A stretch of DNA of 64,000 bases from an uncultured Clostridia bacterium (GCA_946061515.1 CAMGRL010000002.1:34847-98846), one strand, 5' to 3'. Shown: positions 7,747-17,527, numbered from the stretch's first letter. The notes: generated from the letters alone by a model not told the origin. Numbers and translations: made by a program.

Positions 7747-10700
7747 TTATCCCTTGTTTTCCGCCATCTGTCTGTACTGTTCGTACCTCTCATTGCACTG
7801 TTTTTCGGCTTCCGCGAAAAGGCGCTCAGCCGTTTCGGGGAAAGTCCTGGTCAGCGAGGAGAAACGAACCTCACCCATCATAAATTCACGCAGTTTTCCA
7901 TTGGGGGCCTTGCTGTCCAGAACGAAGGGATTCTTGCCCTTTTCCACATTCTCCGGGATGTAACGGAACAAAGGCCAGTATCCGCATTCCACGGCCGCTT
8001 TTTCCTCGCCCTGGGTTTTTCCCATTCCGTTGACAAGTCCATGGTTGATACAGGGCGCATAGGCGATGATCAGCGACGGCCCCTTGTGGGCCTCAGCTTC
8101 CTTCAGGGCGGTGATGAGCTGTACCGGGTTTGCGCCCATAGCGACCTTGGCAACATATACGTTTCCATATACCATCGCTATACGGCCAAGATCCTTTTTC
8201 GGCGTAGCCTTACCGCCGTTTGCAAACTGCGCAACTGCGCCAATGGGCGTTGCTTTGGAAGCCTGTCCTCCCGTATTGGAATAAACCTCCGTATCCACAA
8301 CAAGGATATTCACATCAACGCCGGAAGCCAGGACATGGTCCAGGCCGCCGTAGCCGATATCGTAGGCCCAGCCGTCGCCGCCATACATCCACATGGTTTT
8401 CTTTACCAGTGTATCCGTCCGTTCCTGGAGAAATTGGATATCGGCTCCGCCGCTGGCCGTCTCGGCCAGCGCCGCCTTCAGGTTCTCGGACACCTCACGG
8501 GTCTGCTCCGGGTCATCGCCGTATTCAAGCCAGGCCTGGAGCGCAGCTTTCAGTTGTTCATCCTCCGTGCTTTTCAGCGCGGCTGCCGCATGTGCTTTTG
8601 CCTGGGTCCGCATTTGTTCCACAGAAAGACACATACCGAGAGAATATTCCGCGTTATTTTCGAACAGAGAGTTGGAGGGAGCCGGACCGCAGCCGCGCGC
8701 GCTCTTCGCATAGGGGATAGAAGGCGTGGATGAGCCCACAACGTAGGTACAGCCGGTAGCATCCGCAATGTACATGCGTTCGCCGAACAGCTGCGTGAGC
8801 AGCTTCATGTAGGGCGCCTCCCCGCAGCCCGCGCAGGCGCCGCTGAACTCGTAAAGCGGACGCTCAAACTGACTGCCCTTTACGCTGAACATGCTCATGG
8901 GATTTTTCTTTGCCGGCAGAGTCAGCGCGTAATCCCAGTTGGCCTGCTCGCTGAGCTGGCTGTCCAGGCTCTCCATGCTAAGGGCCTTTTCCTTTGCCGG
9001 GCAGATGTTTGCGCAGGAGCTGCAGCCCTGGCAGTCTAGCGGATCGACCTGGACGCGGAAAGAATAGTCTTCAAAGCCTTTACCGGCGGCTTTTTTTACG
9101 GTAAAGCCTTCGGGCGCCGCGGCAGCCTCCTCCTCAGTCAGGAGGAAGGGCCGGATCGCGGCATGCGGGCAAACCAACGAGCACTGATTGCAGCCGATAC
9201 AGTTTTCGGGGATCCATCTGGGAACATTGACCGCAATGCCGCGCTTCTCATACTTTGAGGTCTCCACAGGAGTAACGCCGTCAGCATAGTCCATAAAGGC
9301 AGACACAGGGATCTGGTCCCCGGCCTGATTGTTGACAGGGATCTGAATTTCACGGATATATGGGGGAAGAGACGCGTCTATTACGGTCTGCTGATCCTTG
9401 AGCAGGGCCCACTGCGCCGGAACTTCGATCCTGCGTATGGCCGAAACGCCCTCGTCCACCGCAGCGCAGTTCATGCTGACAACCTTCTCCCCCTTTTTGG
9501 AATAGGTTTTCACGATGGCGTCCTTCATACAGGAAACCGCATTGTCTATGGGAATGATCCCGGTCAGCTTGAAGAAAGCTGCCTGTAAAACCGTATTGGT
9601 GCGGTTTCCCAGTCCAAGCCTTGCGGCGATATCGGTTGCGTCAATGGCATAGAATTGAATTTTTCTCTCTGCCAGCTCCCGTTTCGCCTTATTCGGCAGA
9701 TGTTCAGCAAGCTCTTCATCGCTCCAGGTGGTGTTCAGCAGGAAAATTCCGCCCGGCTTGATTTCAGACACGATATCAAAGCTCTTCATATAGGACTGCT
9801 TGTGGCAGGCTACAAAGTCGGCCATAGTGATGTAATAGGTGGAGCGAATGGGTTCATCACCGAAGCGGAGATGGCTTTTTGTAACGCCGCCGGACTTTCT
9901 GGAATCGTATTCAAAGTACGCCTGGACATACTTGTCAGTGTTATCGCCGATTATCTTGATCGAATTTTTATTTGCGCCAACCGTGCCGTCCGAACCAAGG
10001 CCCCAGAACTTGCAGGATACGATGCTCTTGCCGGAGGCCACGATGTTTTCGCCCACCGGAAGAGAGGTATGGGTGACATCATCGTTTATCCCAACGGTAA
10101 AATGATTCTTCAGCCCGCAGCTCATATTGTCAAACACGGCCTTCATATGGGCGGGGATGGTATCCTTGGAGGAGAGGCCGTAACGGCCGCCCAGAATGGT
10201 AATGTTCTTCCTGCCGCAGTTGTTGAGTGCAGTGCAGACATCCTCATACAGCGGCTCGCCGGCGCTGCCGGGCTCCTTTGTGCGGTCAAGCACAGAGACA
10301 AGCTTTACGGTGTCGGGGAGAGCCTTAACGAAGAAATCGGATGCAAACGGTCTGTACAGATGGACCTGGATCATGCCCACCTTCTCCCCTTTGGCCAGCA
10401 GATAATCAACCGTCTCCTCAAGCGTCTGGCATACAGAGCCCATCGCCACAACGACCCGCTCCGCGTCAGGCGCCCCATAATAATTAAACAGCTTATAGTT
10501 CCTGCCGGTAATGGCGTTGATCGCATCCATCTTCTCCTGTACGATTTCCGGCAGCCCATTGTACGCCGTATTGCAGGCCTCGCGGGACTGGAAGAAGGTA
10601 TCTCCGTTCTGAAGCGTAGAACGGATGGTGGGATGCTCAGAGTTGAGGGCATGGTCCTTGAATGCCTTTACGCAGTCCCAGTCCAGCAGCCTGCCAAGAT

Positions 10701-11274
10701 CTTCATAGTCCAGCACCTCGATCTTCTGCAGCTCATGTGAAGTGCGGAAGCCATCAAAGAAATGCTGGAAGGGTATGCTGCCCTTCACGGCGCTGAGATG
10801 CGCTACTGCGCCCAGATCCATACATTCCTGCACACTTGCCGAGGCAAGCTGAGCAAAGCCTGACTGCCGGCAGGCCATAACGTCTGAGTGGTCGCCGAAT
10901 ATGGAGATGGAGTGGGTACCCACAGTACGGGCCGCCACATGCATAACGCCGGGCAGCATGGAGCCGGCTATGCGGTACATGGGCGGGATCATCAGCATTA
11001 GTCCCTGAGACGCGGTGTAGGTCGTTGCGAGGGAGCCAGTCTCCAGCGCGCCGTGCATTGCGCCGCAGGCGCCGGACTCGGCCTGAAGCTCAACAAGCTT
11101 TACCGGCTGACCAAACAGATTCTTTTTGCCGTGTGCGGCCCAGTCATCCACATGGTCTGCCATGGGGCTTGAAGGGGTGATGGGGTAGATGGTTGCCACT
11201 TCGGTGAACGCGTAGGATACATATGCGGCCGCTTCGTTGCCATCCATCGTCTTCATAATCTTTTTTCCGGACAT
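7747..11274 (-). CDS. nifJ: Pyruvate:ferredoxin (flavodoxin) oxidoreductase, single chain
   Basis: A full-length 1175-residue homodimeric-type pyruvate:ferredoxin oxidoreductase, which converts pyruvate and CoA to acetyl-CoA and CO2 while reducing ferredoxin. The N-terminal pyruvate-binding domain has EVATIYPITPSSPMADHVD. Two 4Fe-4S clusters are in CIGCNQCSLVCPHA and CQGCSSCANICPA (about residues 690-770). The C-terminal thiamine diphosphate domain has GCGEAPYMKLL, TGCTYVVGSSTPS and GGDGWAYDIGYGGLDH. AGGAG lies 8 bases before the ATG. It is separated from the upstream hydro-lyase gene by a terminator-like hairpin, so it may have its own promoter, which I could not identify. It would feed acetyl-CoA and reduced ferredoxin from sugar-acid breakdown. 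Confidence 0.96.
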   Translation of the reverse strand: MSGKKIMKTMDGNEAAAYVSYAFTEVATIYPITPSSPMADHVDDWAAHGKKNLFGQPVKLVELQAESGACGAMHGALETGSLATTYTASQGLMLMIPPMYRIAGSMLPGVMHVAARTVGTHSISIFGDHSDVMACRQSGFAQLASASVQECMDLGAVAHLSAVKGSIPFQHFFDGFRTSHELQKIEVLDYEDLGRLLDWDCVKAFKDHALNSEHPTIRSTLQNGDTFFQSREACNTAYNGLPEIVQEKMDAINAITGRNYKLFNYYGAPDAERVVVAMGSVCQTLEETVDYLLAKGEKVGMIQVHLYRPFASDFFVKALPDTVKLVSVLDRTKEPGSAGEPLYEDVCTALNNCGRKNITILGGRYGLSSKDTIPAHMKAVFDNMSCGLKNHFTVGINDDVTHTSLPVGENIVASGKSIVSCKFWGLGSDGTVGANKNSIKIIGDNTDKYVQAYFEYDSRKSGGVTKSHLRFGDEPIRSTYYITMADFVACHKQSYMKSFDIVSEIKPGGIFLLNTTWSDEELAEHLPNKAKRELAERKIQFYAIDATDIAARLGLGNRTNTVLQAAFFKLTGIIPIDNAVSCMKDAIVKTYSKKGEKVVSMNCAAVDEGVSAIRRIEVPAQWALLKDQQTVIDASLPPYIREIQIPVNNQAGDQIPVSAFMDYADGVTPVETSKYEKRGIAVNVPRWIPENCIGCNQCSLVCPHAAIRPFLLTEEEAAAAPEGFTVKKAAGKGFEDYSFRVQVDPLDCQGCSSCANICPAKEKALSMESLDSQLSEQANWDYALTLPAKKNPMSMFSVKGSQFERPLYEFSGACAGCGEAPYMKLLTQLFGERMYIADATGCTYVVGSSTPSIPYAKSARGCGPAPSNSLFENNAEYSLGMCLSVEQMRTQAKAHAAAALKSTEDEQLKAALQAWLEYGDDPEQTREVSENLKAALAETASGGADIQFLQERTDTLVKKTMWMYGGDGWAYDIGYGGLDHVLASGVDVNILVVDTEVYSNTGGQASKATPIGAVAQFANGGKATPKKDLGRIAMVYGNVYVAKVAMGANPVQLITALKEAEAHKGPSLIIAYAPCINHGLVNGMGKTQGEEKAAVECGYWPLFRYIPENVEKGKNPFVLDSKAPNGKLREFMMGEVRFSSLTRTFPETAERLFAEAEKQCNERYEQYRQMAENKG

Positions 11275-11306
11275 TTTATCTCTCCTGTCTTATTACGCAA
11301 TATTAA

Positions 11307-11347
11307 GCAAAAAAGACCAATTCCATTGTGAAATTGATCTTTTTTGC
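11307..11347 (-). terminator. Terminator between the UxaA-type gene and pyruvate:ferredoxin oxidoreductase
   Basis: A long inverted repeat, GCAAAAAAGAccAATT paired with AATTgATCTTTTTTGCC, gives an A/T-flanked hairpin able to stop transcription from either side. It lies about 100 bases after the stop of the UxaA-type gene and 33 bases before the oxidoreductase start. Confidence 0.7.
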
Positions 11348-11450
11348 CAGGGTTATAACAGTGAAAAATGGAGCTGAGAAATAATCACATCATGCCCGCT
11401 TCTCTGCCCGGCAGGCTGTGCCGCCGGTGGGCGCGGGGCGCTATGGTTTA

Positions 11451-12950
11451 TCAGAGCGCGCCCATCAGCAGCGGGAACGCATACTCTCTGTGGCCCAGTT
11501 TTTCCGCAATGGTGGGCTCGCCGTTGCATGCTGCAACGATTTTCTCAAACAGAAGCTTGCCGCCGTCGGCAATGGTCATTTCCCCTAAGGAAATGCCGGT
11601 CAGATCGGCATCCATGTTTTCTCCCATAAGCTTCATGGCATCGGGAGAGCCGGTCAGCTTGATTGCCGGTGCAATCGGATTGCCGACCGGGGTGCCGCGG
11701 CCGGTGCTGTACAGCAGGACCGTTGCGCCGGAGCAGGTCAGCCCCAGCAGGGAAAGCGGGTCAAGGCCAGGATTATCGACCACATACAAGCCCTTTCCTT
11801 CCGGGTACTGGCCAAAGTCGAGCGCGCCCTCCACAGGGGCTGTCCCGCCCTTTTTAACGTTGCCAAGCGCCTTTTCTTTGAGGGTGGTTATGCCGCCTGC
11901 GATATTGCCGGGAGCGGGGTTGCTCTCTTCGATACTTCTGCCCATAGATTTGGCCCGGTCGTACATGACCGTGAGCATGTCGATGATCTTGTCCGCGGTT
12001 TCCCTGGTTCTGGCCTGCTTGGTCAGAACACCTTCACCGCCATACCAGCCCACGGTCTCGCCCAGCAGAGAAGTACCGCCGTTCTTGACGATGATATCGG
12101 AGGCATAGCCGATCGCGGGGTTAGAGGCCACCGCCGTGGTCCAATCCGATGCGCCGCACTTAACGCCCAGACAGATATCCGCGACAGATACCTCTTCCCG
12201 CTCCTGCTTGTCAAGCTCTGCCTTCATGGCGATAACCAGCTTTTCCAGGTCCGCGTAGGCGGCCTCGGTGGAACCGTAATTCTGTGAGCGGACAAATGCG
12301 CAGGGCTTTTCCTCCTTGACCTGATCATAGAACCACTCTGCTTCCACGCTCTCACAGCCCAGACCGGCAAAAATCACCGCGCCCACATTGGGGTTGCGGG
12401 CAAGGCCCAGAAGGATCGCCTTGATCCGCTCTACCTCGTTGGGCAGGATGACGCAGCCGGAGGGATTGGTAATGGCAATAACATCCCGGAATTTGTACTC
12501 GATGTCGGAAACGATCTTGTTTGCGCAGACCGCAGTGGACAGCACGACCAGATGATTTCTGAAGCCCACTCTTCCGTCTTTGCGGCGATAGCCGTAAAGC
12601 TTTGGCGGATCATTCAGCAGAAAGCTGTTGTCGATTTCCGTGAGCGAGTTGGGGTTATATTCATAGAGATAGTTCTCTTTCCAGTTGGAGATCGGATCGA
12701 GCACATTGTGCACATGGACGTAGGTGCCGGCTTTCAAGTCTTCCCCGGCCACGCCGATGGGGTGGCCGTATTTATAAATCGTGTCACCCCTGGCAATCTC
12801 TTTTACCGCGATTTTATGTCCCTGGGGGACCTTGTCCGCACTGATCACATCGGACGCCGCTCCGTTAACGCTTATCCTGTCCCCCGGTTCGATCGCCTCA
12901 AGTGCGATCACAACATTGTCGTGCTCTTCAAATTTCAGTGTTTTTTTCAT
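11451..12950 (-). CDS. UxaA family hydro-lyase (altronate dehydratase-like, with SAF domain)
   Basis: A 499-residue protein with an N-terminal SAF domain (about 1-90; ALEAIEPGDRI, IAVKEIARGDTIYKYGHPIG) and the UxaA core (GYRRKDGRVGFRNHLVV, NPSGCVILPNEVERI, LGVKCGASDWTTAVASNPAIG, GLDPLSLLGLTCSGATVLLYSTGRGTP). The UxaA family covers altronate dehydratase, galactarate dehydratase and sulfolactate sulfo-lyase, so the substrate is probably a hydroxy acid but remains open. The start is ATG 12950 with GAGGA nine bases upstream. It follows the FAD-dependent gene by 29 bases and is the last gene of the transketolase-led operon before the terminator at 11307. Confidence 0.88.
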   Translation of the reverse strand: MKKTLKFEEHDNVVIALEAIEPGDRISVNGAASDVISADKVPQGHKIAVKEIARGDTIYKYGHPIGVAGEDLKAGTYVHVHNVLDPISNWKENYLYEYNPNSLTEIDNSFLLNDPPKLYGYRRKDGRVGFRNHLVVLSTAVCANKIVSDIEYKFRDVIAITNPSGCVILPNEVERIKAILLGLARNPNVGAVIFAGLGCESVEAEWFYDQVKEEKPCAFVRSQNYGSTEAAYADLEKLVIAMKAELDKQEREEVSVADICLGVKCGASDWTTAVASNPAIGYASDIIVKNGGTSLLGETVGWYGGEGVLTKQARTRETADKIIDMLTVMYDRAKSMGRSIEESNPAPGNIAGGITTLKEKALGNVKKGGTAPVEGALDFGQYPEGKGLYVVDNPGLDPLSLLGLTCSGATVLLYSTGRGTPVGNPIAPAIKLTGSPDAMKLMGENMDADLTGISLGEMTIADGGKLLFEKIVAACNGEPTIAEKLGHREYAFPLLMGAL

Positions 12951-12979
12951 GTCAGCTATTCCTCACAAGTATTTGGAAC

Positions 12980-14623
12980 TCATTCCGCCGAAATGACAGC
13001 ATCTCTGATCGAAAGCTCCATCTTTTCGCCGTTTTTGCGGATCAGTATATTTTTATTCCAATTTTTCTCATCTGTTTCCGGGTAATCAGCACGGTAGAAC
13101 ACGCCTCTGCTTTCTGTGCGGGTGTTGGAGGCCTTGACCTGCATTTCCGCCAGAAGCAGCATATTTCTGCAATGGATATACTCCGCCGCGTCTTTCAAGC
13201 CGTCGGTACTTACCTCCGCCAGCTCATCCCGCAGTGCACCGACGACCTGCGCAGCACGGGCAATACTCTCCCCGCTGCGAAGAACACCCATTTCCTCATG
13301 CAGCTTTTGGCCAAGCACCCGGCGGATATCGGAAAGATTTTTATCGCCGCCGCGTGCGCTGAGGGCTTCAAGCTCTGTCAGCACGCTGCCGCACTCCGCC
13401 GCGAACAGGCCAGCAGGCTCCAACTGCGCGGATACTGCGTAGTCCGCCGCGCTCTCCCCGGCCAGGCGGCCGAACACAACGGTTTCTGCCCCCGCGCAGC
13501 CGCCCAGACGGTTCGCGCCGTGCAGGCCGCCGGTCACCTCGCCGCAGGCAAAAAGTCCGGCCACTTCCGTACGGCCCTGGCAGTCAATGATCACACCGCC
13601 CAAATTGGTGTGGGACGCCGGCATCATCTCCGGCATCTCCCGGTTCAGATCCATTCCCACCTCCACAGCGGGTTTGGTGAAAATGGCATGATCCTTATAG
13701 AGCATATCATGGTCCATCATGGTCATGTTGTAGTAGATGCCGCCATGAGGCGTCCCTCTTCCGGCACGCACCTCAGTTTCCATGGCTCTTGCCAGGCTTC
13801 CCTTCTGCGCATTCTCGCGGGTAAGGCCGTAGTCTGCCATAAATTCTTTGCCCTCGCCGTTAAGCAGCTCTGCTCCGTGTCGGAGAAGGGTCGTGGCAAT
13901 AACCTTGCCTTCAATGGCTTCCGGATATACAAAGCAGCAAGGTTCAAACTGCTGAAATTCCATGTCCACCAGCGTCGCTCCAGCCTCATAGGCCATGGCA
14001 TACCCGTCGCCGATCAGGGCTTTGGGGTAGGTGGAAAAGCTCTGGATCGCTCCGCATCCGCCCATAGCCAGCACCACTGCCTTTGCACGGAAAAACAAAA
14101 CCCGGTCTTTATTGTCAACACCATATGCTCCGCTCACTTTTCCGGATGCCTTCAGCAGTCCGAGAATATCCACAGGCATATACTGTTCAATTTCCAATTC
14201 ATTGCACCGCTTCAGCAGTGCATTCATTTCAGTAACGCCGCTGGAAGTTCCGGACTTGATCAGTCGCGGGTACTTGGTTCCCAGTGTATGTATAGCAATA
14301 TAATTGCCGTTTTCGTCTTTATTGAAATGAACGCCTATACTCTCCAGCCAGGCCACTTCGCCCATTACATGCCGGGACAGGGTCCGGGCCAGGCGGTTAT
14401 CGTTGATGCCGAGACCGCTCTTTCCCATATCTTCATAATACAGTTCCTCTGAATCCCCCGGCATAACAGGTGCATTGAAGCCCATGATCTCAGGAGACGC
14501 GCAGGACCCCTTGCTGACAAGGGTGACAAGCTGTCCCTTTTCCGCCGCAGCGACTGCGGCACGCAGACCGGAAACTCCCCCGCCTATTACCAATACATCG
14601 CTATCTACGATTTTGTGTCTCAT
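12980..14623 (-). CDS. FAD-dependent oxidoreductase, fumarate reductase/L-aspartate oxidase-like
   Basis: A flavoprotein of about 547 residues of the succinate dehydrogenase/fumarate reductase family. The N-terminal dinucleotide fold is DSDVLVIGGGVSGLRAAVAA. HTNLGGVIIDCQGRTEVAGL and FACGEVTGGLHGANRLGG are the substrate/FAD signature, and a helical C-terminal domain follows (about 440-540). The ORF in the track starts 32 codons too early; the ATG at 14623 has GGAGGA seven bases before it. It may oxidise or reduce a dicarboxylate or hydroxy acid formed in the pathway. No iron-sulfur or membrane-anchor partner is adjacent, so it is probably soluble. Confidence 0.88.
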   Translation of the reverse strand: MRHKIVDSDVLVIGGGVSGLRAAVAAAEKGQLVTLVSKGSCASPEIMGFNAPVMPGDSEELYYEDMGKSGLGINDNRLARTLSRHVMGEVAWLESIGVHFNKDENGNYIAIHTLGTKYPRLIKSGTSSGVTEMNALLKRCNELEIEQYMPVDILGLLKASGKVSGAYGVDNKDRVLFFRAKAVVLAMGGCGAIQSFSTYPKALIGDGYAMAYEAGATLVDMEFQQFEPCCFVYPEAIEGKVIATTLLRHGAELLNGEGKEFMADYGLTRENAQKGSLARAMETEVRAGRGTPHGGIYYNMTMMDHDMLYKDHAIFTKPAVEVGMDLNREMPEMMPASHTNLGGVIIDCQGRTEVAGLFACGEVTGGLHGANRLGGCAGAETVVFGRLAGESAADYAVSAQLEPAGLFAAECGSVLTELEALSARGGDKNLSDIRRVLGQKLHEEMGVLRSGESIARAAQVVGALRDELAEVSTDGLKDAAEYIHCRNMLLLAEMQVKASNTRTESRGVFYRADYPETDEKNWNKNILIRKNGEKMELSIRDAVISAE

Positions 14624-14723
14624 GGTCCGATCCTCCAAGTTCGCCGGAATGGAATAACCGGCAAAGTATAAGGGGAATTGCCTGCTCTCCGTGCCAATGG
14701 CGGAGAGCAGGCGCTGCATTGAA

Positions 14724-15674
14724 TCACAGGGCCTTTATTGCCTCTTTCATTGCGTCAACGCCAAATCCCAGATGGGCCATCTGCTCATCGAAGGAGCCAA
14801 ATCCGGGGAACAAATCGGGGACGCCCAAACGCTTGACCTTGCAGGGTATGCCGCTTTCTGCCGCAACTTCGCATACCGCTCCGCCCAGACCGCCAATGAT
14901 AAACGCATCCTCAACGGTGACGATTTTTCCGGTATTCTTTGCCGCCTTGCAGATCAGCTCTTTGTCAATGGGCTTGAGCGTGTGCATATCAACGACGCCG
15001 ACCTCCAGCCCCTCTTCCTTCAGCTGCTTTGCCGCTTCCACCGCAAAGGGGACCATCATGCCGCAGGCGATAATATAGCCGTCCTTGCCCTCGGCGATCT
15101 CAATGCCTTTGCCGAATTCGAACTTGTAGTCTTCCTGGTAAACTTCAGATTCATTGCGGCCATTGCCCAGGCGGAGGTAGACCGGTCCGTCTATCTCGTT
15201 TGCCGCTTCAAAGGCCTTGACAGCCTGGGTGGCATCGCAGGGCGCGCACAGAATAAGGTTCGGGAAAGTGCGGAGAATGGCCAGATCTTCAAGCGCGTAG
15301 TGGGTGGAGCCGCAGGGGCCCTGGCACAGTCCGGTGTTGCAGCCGATAACCTTGACGTTTGCCCGCTGATAGCACATGTTGGTGCGGATGCCCTCGCCGG
15401 CGCGAAGGGTGTTAAAAACCGACATGCCATAGACCCAGGGCTTATATCCCTCAAGGGCCAGGCCTGCTGCAAGGTCCATAGCCGCCATTTCGGCTATACC
15501 GGTGTTGTAGTACTGCTTGGGGAATTTTTGTATAAACTCGGGCATACCGGCGCGGCCAACATCGGCGGAGATCAGACGGAACTCAGGGTGTTCAACAGCA
15601 TACTTCTGCATTGCATGATCCAGATCAGGTCTTGCGTTGCCAAGCTTCTCTCGAAGTCCATAGGTTTTCATCAT
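14724..15674 (-). CDS. Transketolase, C-terminal subunit
   Basis: A 316-residue half of a split transketolase, carrying the pyrimidine-binding and C-terminal domains. Visible parts are LISADVGRAG at the start, the FPKQYYNTGIAEMAAMDLAAGLA region with the conserved glutamate, and a C-terminal domain with VDMHTLKPIDKELI and VTVEDAFIIGGLGGAVCE. It must pair with the N-terminal subunit encoded just upstream (14-base gap). The start at ATG 15674 has GGAGG eight bases before it, giving MMKTYGLREKL; the track begins 19 codons too early. Split transketolase-like proteins are common in catabolic loci and may transfer two-carbon units between sugars or act on special substrates. Confidence 0.92.
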   Translation of the reverse strand: MMKTYGLREKLGNARPDLDHAMQKYAVEHPEFRLISADVGRAGMPEFIQKFPKQYYNTGIAEMAAMDLAAGLALEGYKPWVYGMSVFNTLRAGEGIRTNMCYQRANVKVIGCNTGLCQGPCGSTHYALEDLAILRTFPNLILCAPCDATQAVKAFEAANEIDGPVYLRLGNGRNESEVYQEDYKFEFGKGIEIAEGKDGYIIACGMMVPFAVEAAKQLKEEGLEVGVVDMHTLKPIDKELICKAAKNTGKIVTVEDAFIIGGLGGAVCEVAAESGIPCKVKRLGVPDLFPGFGSFDEQMAHLGFGVDAMKEAIKAL

Positions 15675-15687
15675 TGTAATTCCCTCC

Positions 15688-16542
15688 TTATTTATAGCGG
15701 GTCTGCTTGACTTCCTCCAGGGCCTGTGCAAGCAGTTCGGGATCGGTCAGCATGCCATGATGCCACTTGGGCGTGCCTTCCATGAAGGAAACGCCATAGC
15801 CTTTGATGGTGTGGCCGATAATGACAGTAGGAACGTCAGAATCTGCATCAGGGATATTATCCAGTGCGTCTACAACTTCTTCCATGCAGTTGCCGTTTAT
15901 CTCAACAACATTCCAGCCAAAGGCTTTGAATTTGTCTCCCAGAGGCTCCAGCCTGAGGCCGCCATACTGCTCCTCTGTGGGCGAACTGAGACTGACCATG
16001 TTTCTGTCTACCAGGGCGACGAGGTTGCCGAGCTTGTAATGCGCTGCCAGCATGGCGCCTTCCCAGATCGCTCCTTCGTTGCACTCGCCGTCCCCGAGCA
16101 TTGTGAACACATGGTGCTTGTCTCCCCGCTCCTTCGCCGCCAGAGCCAGGCCGGAGCAAAGCGTTAGTCCGTGGCCAAGAGAGCCGGAGGATACCTCCAT
16201 GCCGGGGTTCTGGTTCTTGCAGGGATGCATGCCGTAGCGGCTGCCCCACGCGCCGTAGGTTTCAAAAATCTCATCAATACTGCCATAGCCCGCCATAGCC
16301 ATGGCAATATACAGGCATCCTGCGCCGTGCCCCTTGGAAAGGACAAATCTGTCTCTCTCGGGCCACTTGCCCGGGTAATCCAGATTTTTCTTCATCTTGT
16401 ACATATAGAGTGCTGTCATCATATCTGCCATAGAAAGATCTCCGCCCAGATGGATGACAGTCTTTGCGGAAAGCTTGAGTACTAATTCGCGCATTTCCAG
16501 TGCCTGGTCTTTCAACCGTTCAATGGTTTCTTTATCAGCCAT
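15688..16542 (-). CDS. Transketolase, N-terminal (thiamine diphosphate) subunit
   Basis: A 284-residue transketolase half containing the diphosphate-binding domain. The motif MLGDGECNEGAIWEGAMLAAHYKLGN is the thiamine diphosphate/Mg site, and VLSKGHGAGCLYIAMA and SLGHGLTLCSGLALA are family signatures. Start ATG 16542 has AAGGAGG nine bases upstream. It is the first gene after the sigma-54 promoter at 16602-16618 and leads the operon to the C-terminal subunit, the flavoprotein and the UxaA-type hydro-lyase. Confidence 0.93.
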   Translation of the reverse strand: MADKETIERLKDQALEMRELVLKLSAKTVIHLGGDLSMADMMTALYMYKMKKNLDYPGKWPERDRFVLSKGHGAGCLYIAMAMAGYGSIDEIFETYGAWGSRYGMHPCKNQNPGMEVSSGSLGHGLTLCSGLALAAKERGDKHHVFTMLGDGECNEGAIWEGAMLAAHYKLGNLVALVDRNMVSLSSPTEEQYGGLRLEPLGDKFKAFGWNVVEINGNCMEEVVDALDNIPDADSDVPTVIIGHTIKGYGVSFMEGTPKWHHGMLTDPELLAQALEEVKQTRYK

Positions 16543-16601
16543 AGATTAGGTCCTCCTTAATTTTTGTTCTCCATGGTTGGGTACTTATCTATCTATATTT
16601 C

Positions 16602-16618
16602 AGCAATAATCATGCCAA
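16602..16618 (-). promoter_or_regulatory. Sigma-54 promoter of the transketolase operon
   Basis: The minus strand reads TTGGCATGATTATTGCT, with correct GG-to-GC spacing for sigma-54 RNA polymerase. It lies four bases past the stop codon of the DUF2877 gene and about 60 bases before the transketolase start. Any upstream activator site would therefore lie inside the DUF2877 gene. Confidence 0.85.
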
Positions 16619-16621
16619 CTT

Positions 16622-17527
16622 TCACGCCCACATAGTGTTTATCACTCTCGCCGTGAAAACCACGCCGGCCATCATGTCCGCGCCGGAGCTGCCGCCGATC
16701 GAAATCAGTCTCGCAGCCGCGTGCGGCCAGTCTTCTCCGCCTGCCGCGGTCAGAACATCCTCGATGGCGGAGAATCGGCCGCCGGCCGCAGCCGCGAGCA
16801 GATATGCCGCGCTGTATTTATTGGTCTTTTTTTCTGCCTTTTCCGCGACCAGAGAACAGAACGCAGTCCTTACTTTCAAATCGATCCCCCATTCTCTGGC
16901 GCAAAAATGGAGTGTGGAAAGCATTCCGGTGATAAAATCGTCAAAGGACGGGGTCAATCCCCTGCCCAGGCCAAGCACGCCATCCAGCCCTGTACTGAGC
17001 TCGGCCAAATTTGCCATCCTCAGCCCCCGCTCTATTTTCTGTATCCCGCCAAGACCGGTAAGGGCAAATATATCGTCAAGCGCATCCCGTTCGATCTCCG
17101 CGGAATCCCTGATCGAAAACGGCGAAAGATTGGATCTGTTTTGTGAGACCAAAAAGGCTCCGCCGCTGTTTTGGAGAAAATATATTCCCTCTGCCGCCGT
17201 TGACACCGGCCTTCCGGGCCCATAGGGCCTGTACTCTATTCGGGCAAACATGTCCCCATCCGCAAACCTGAGACAGTTATGCGCAAGGTTCAGCACACTT
17301 CCTGCCTCAATTCCCAGGTTCTTCGCCTTGTCGTTTATTTCCGTTCCAGCCAGCCCGAAGGGCAAGCTGCCATAGGCCCGGTCATAGAGCATAAGGATCC
17401 TGCCCTTATCATCCGCAAAATATATGCCGGAGCTGAACACGCCTGCCGCTGTAAGTTCATGTTTTTCTGCGCAATACCCGGCAAGCGCCGGATCACTGAC
17501 CGTCAGTATTCTGTTCAAGTTCCTCAC
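16622..17527 (-). CDS. DUF2877 family protein (AllH/YlbF-like)
   Basis: A protein of about 301 residues. The conserved DUF2877 core is GLGRGLTPSFDDFITGML (about residues 185-205), followed by KTNKYSAAYLLAAAAGGRF and SIGGSSGADMMAGVVF near the C-terminus. In E. coli the DUF2877 protein AllH acts with FdrA and the DUF1116 protein in oxamate carbamoyltransferase; both other types are encoded at 1236-4205. The gene overlaps the 3' end of the second sigma-54 activator by 35 bases, so the two are co-transcribed. The start is GTG 17527 with only a weak ribosome site, so it is uncertain by a few codons. Confidence 0.82.
   Translation of the reverse strand: MRNLNRILTVSDPALAGYCAEKHELTAAGVFSSGIYFADDKGRILMLYDRAYGSLPFGLAGTEINDKAKNLGIEAGSVLNLAHNCLRFADGDMFARIEYRPYGPGRPVSTAAEGIYFLQNSGGAFLVSQNRSNLSPFSIRDSAEIERDALDDIFALTGLGGIQKIERGLRMANLAELSTGLDGVLGLGRGLTPSFDDFITGMLSTLHFCAREWGIDLKVRTAFCSLVAEKAEKKTNKYSAAYLLAAAAGGRFSAIEDVLTAAGGEDWPHAAARLISIGGSSGADMMAGVVFTARVINTMWA

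Noticed and set aside
11290-11312. Sigma-54-like sequence before pyruvate:ferredoxin oxidoreductase (TTGGTCTTTTTTGCT)
   Set aside because: The spacing is two bases short and the bases are part of the terminator hairpin.
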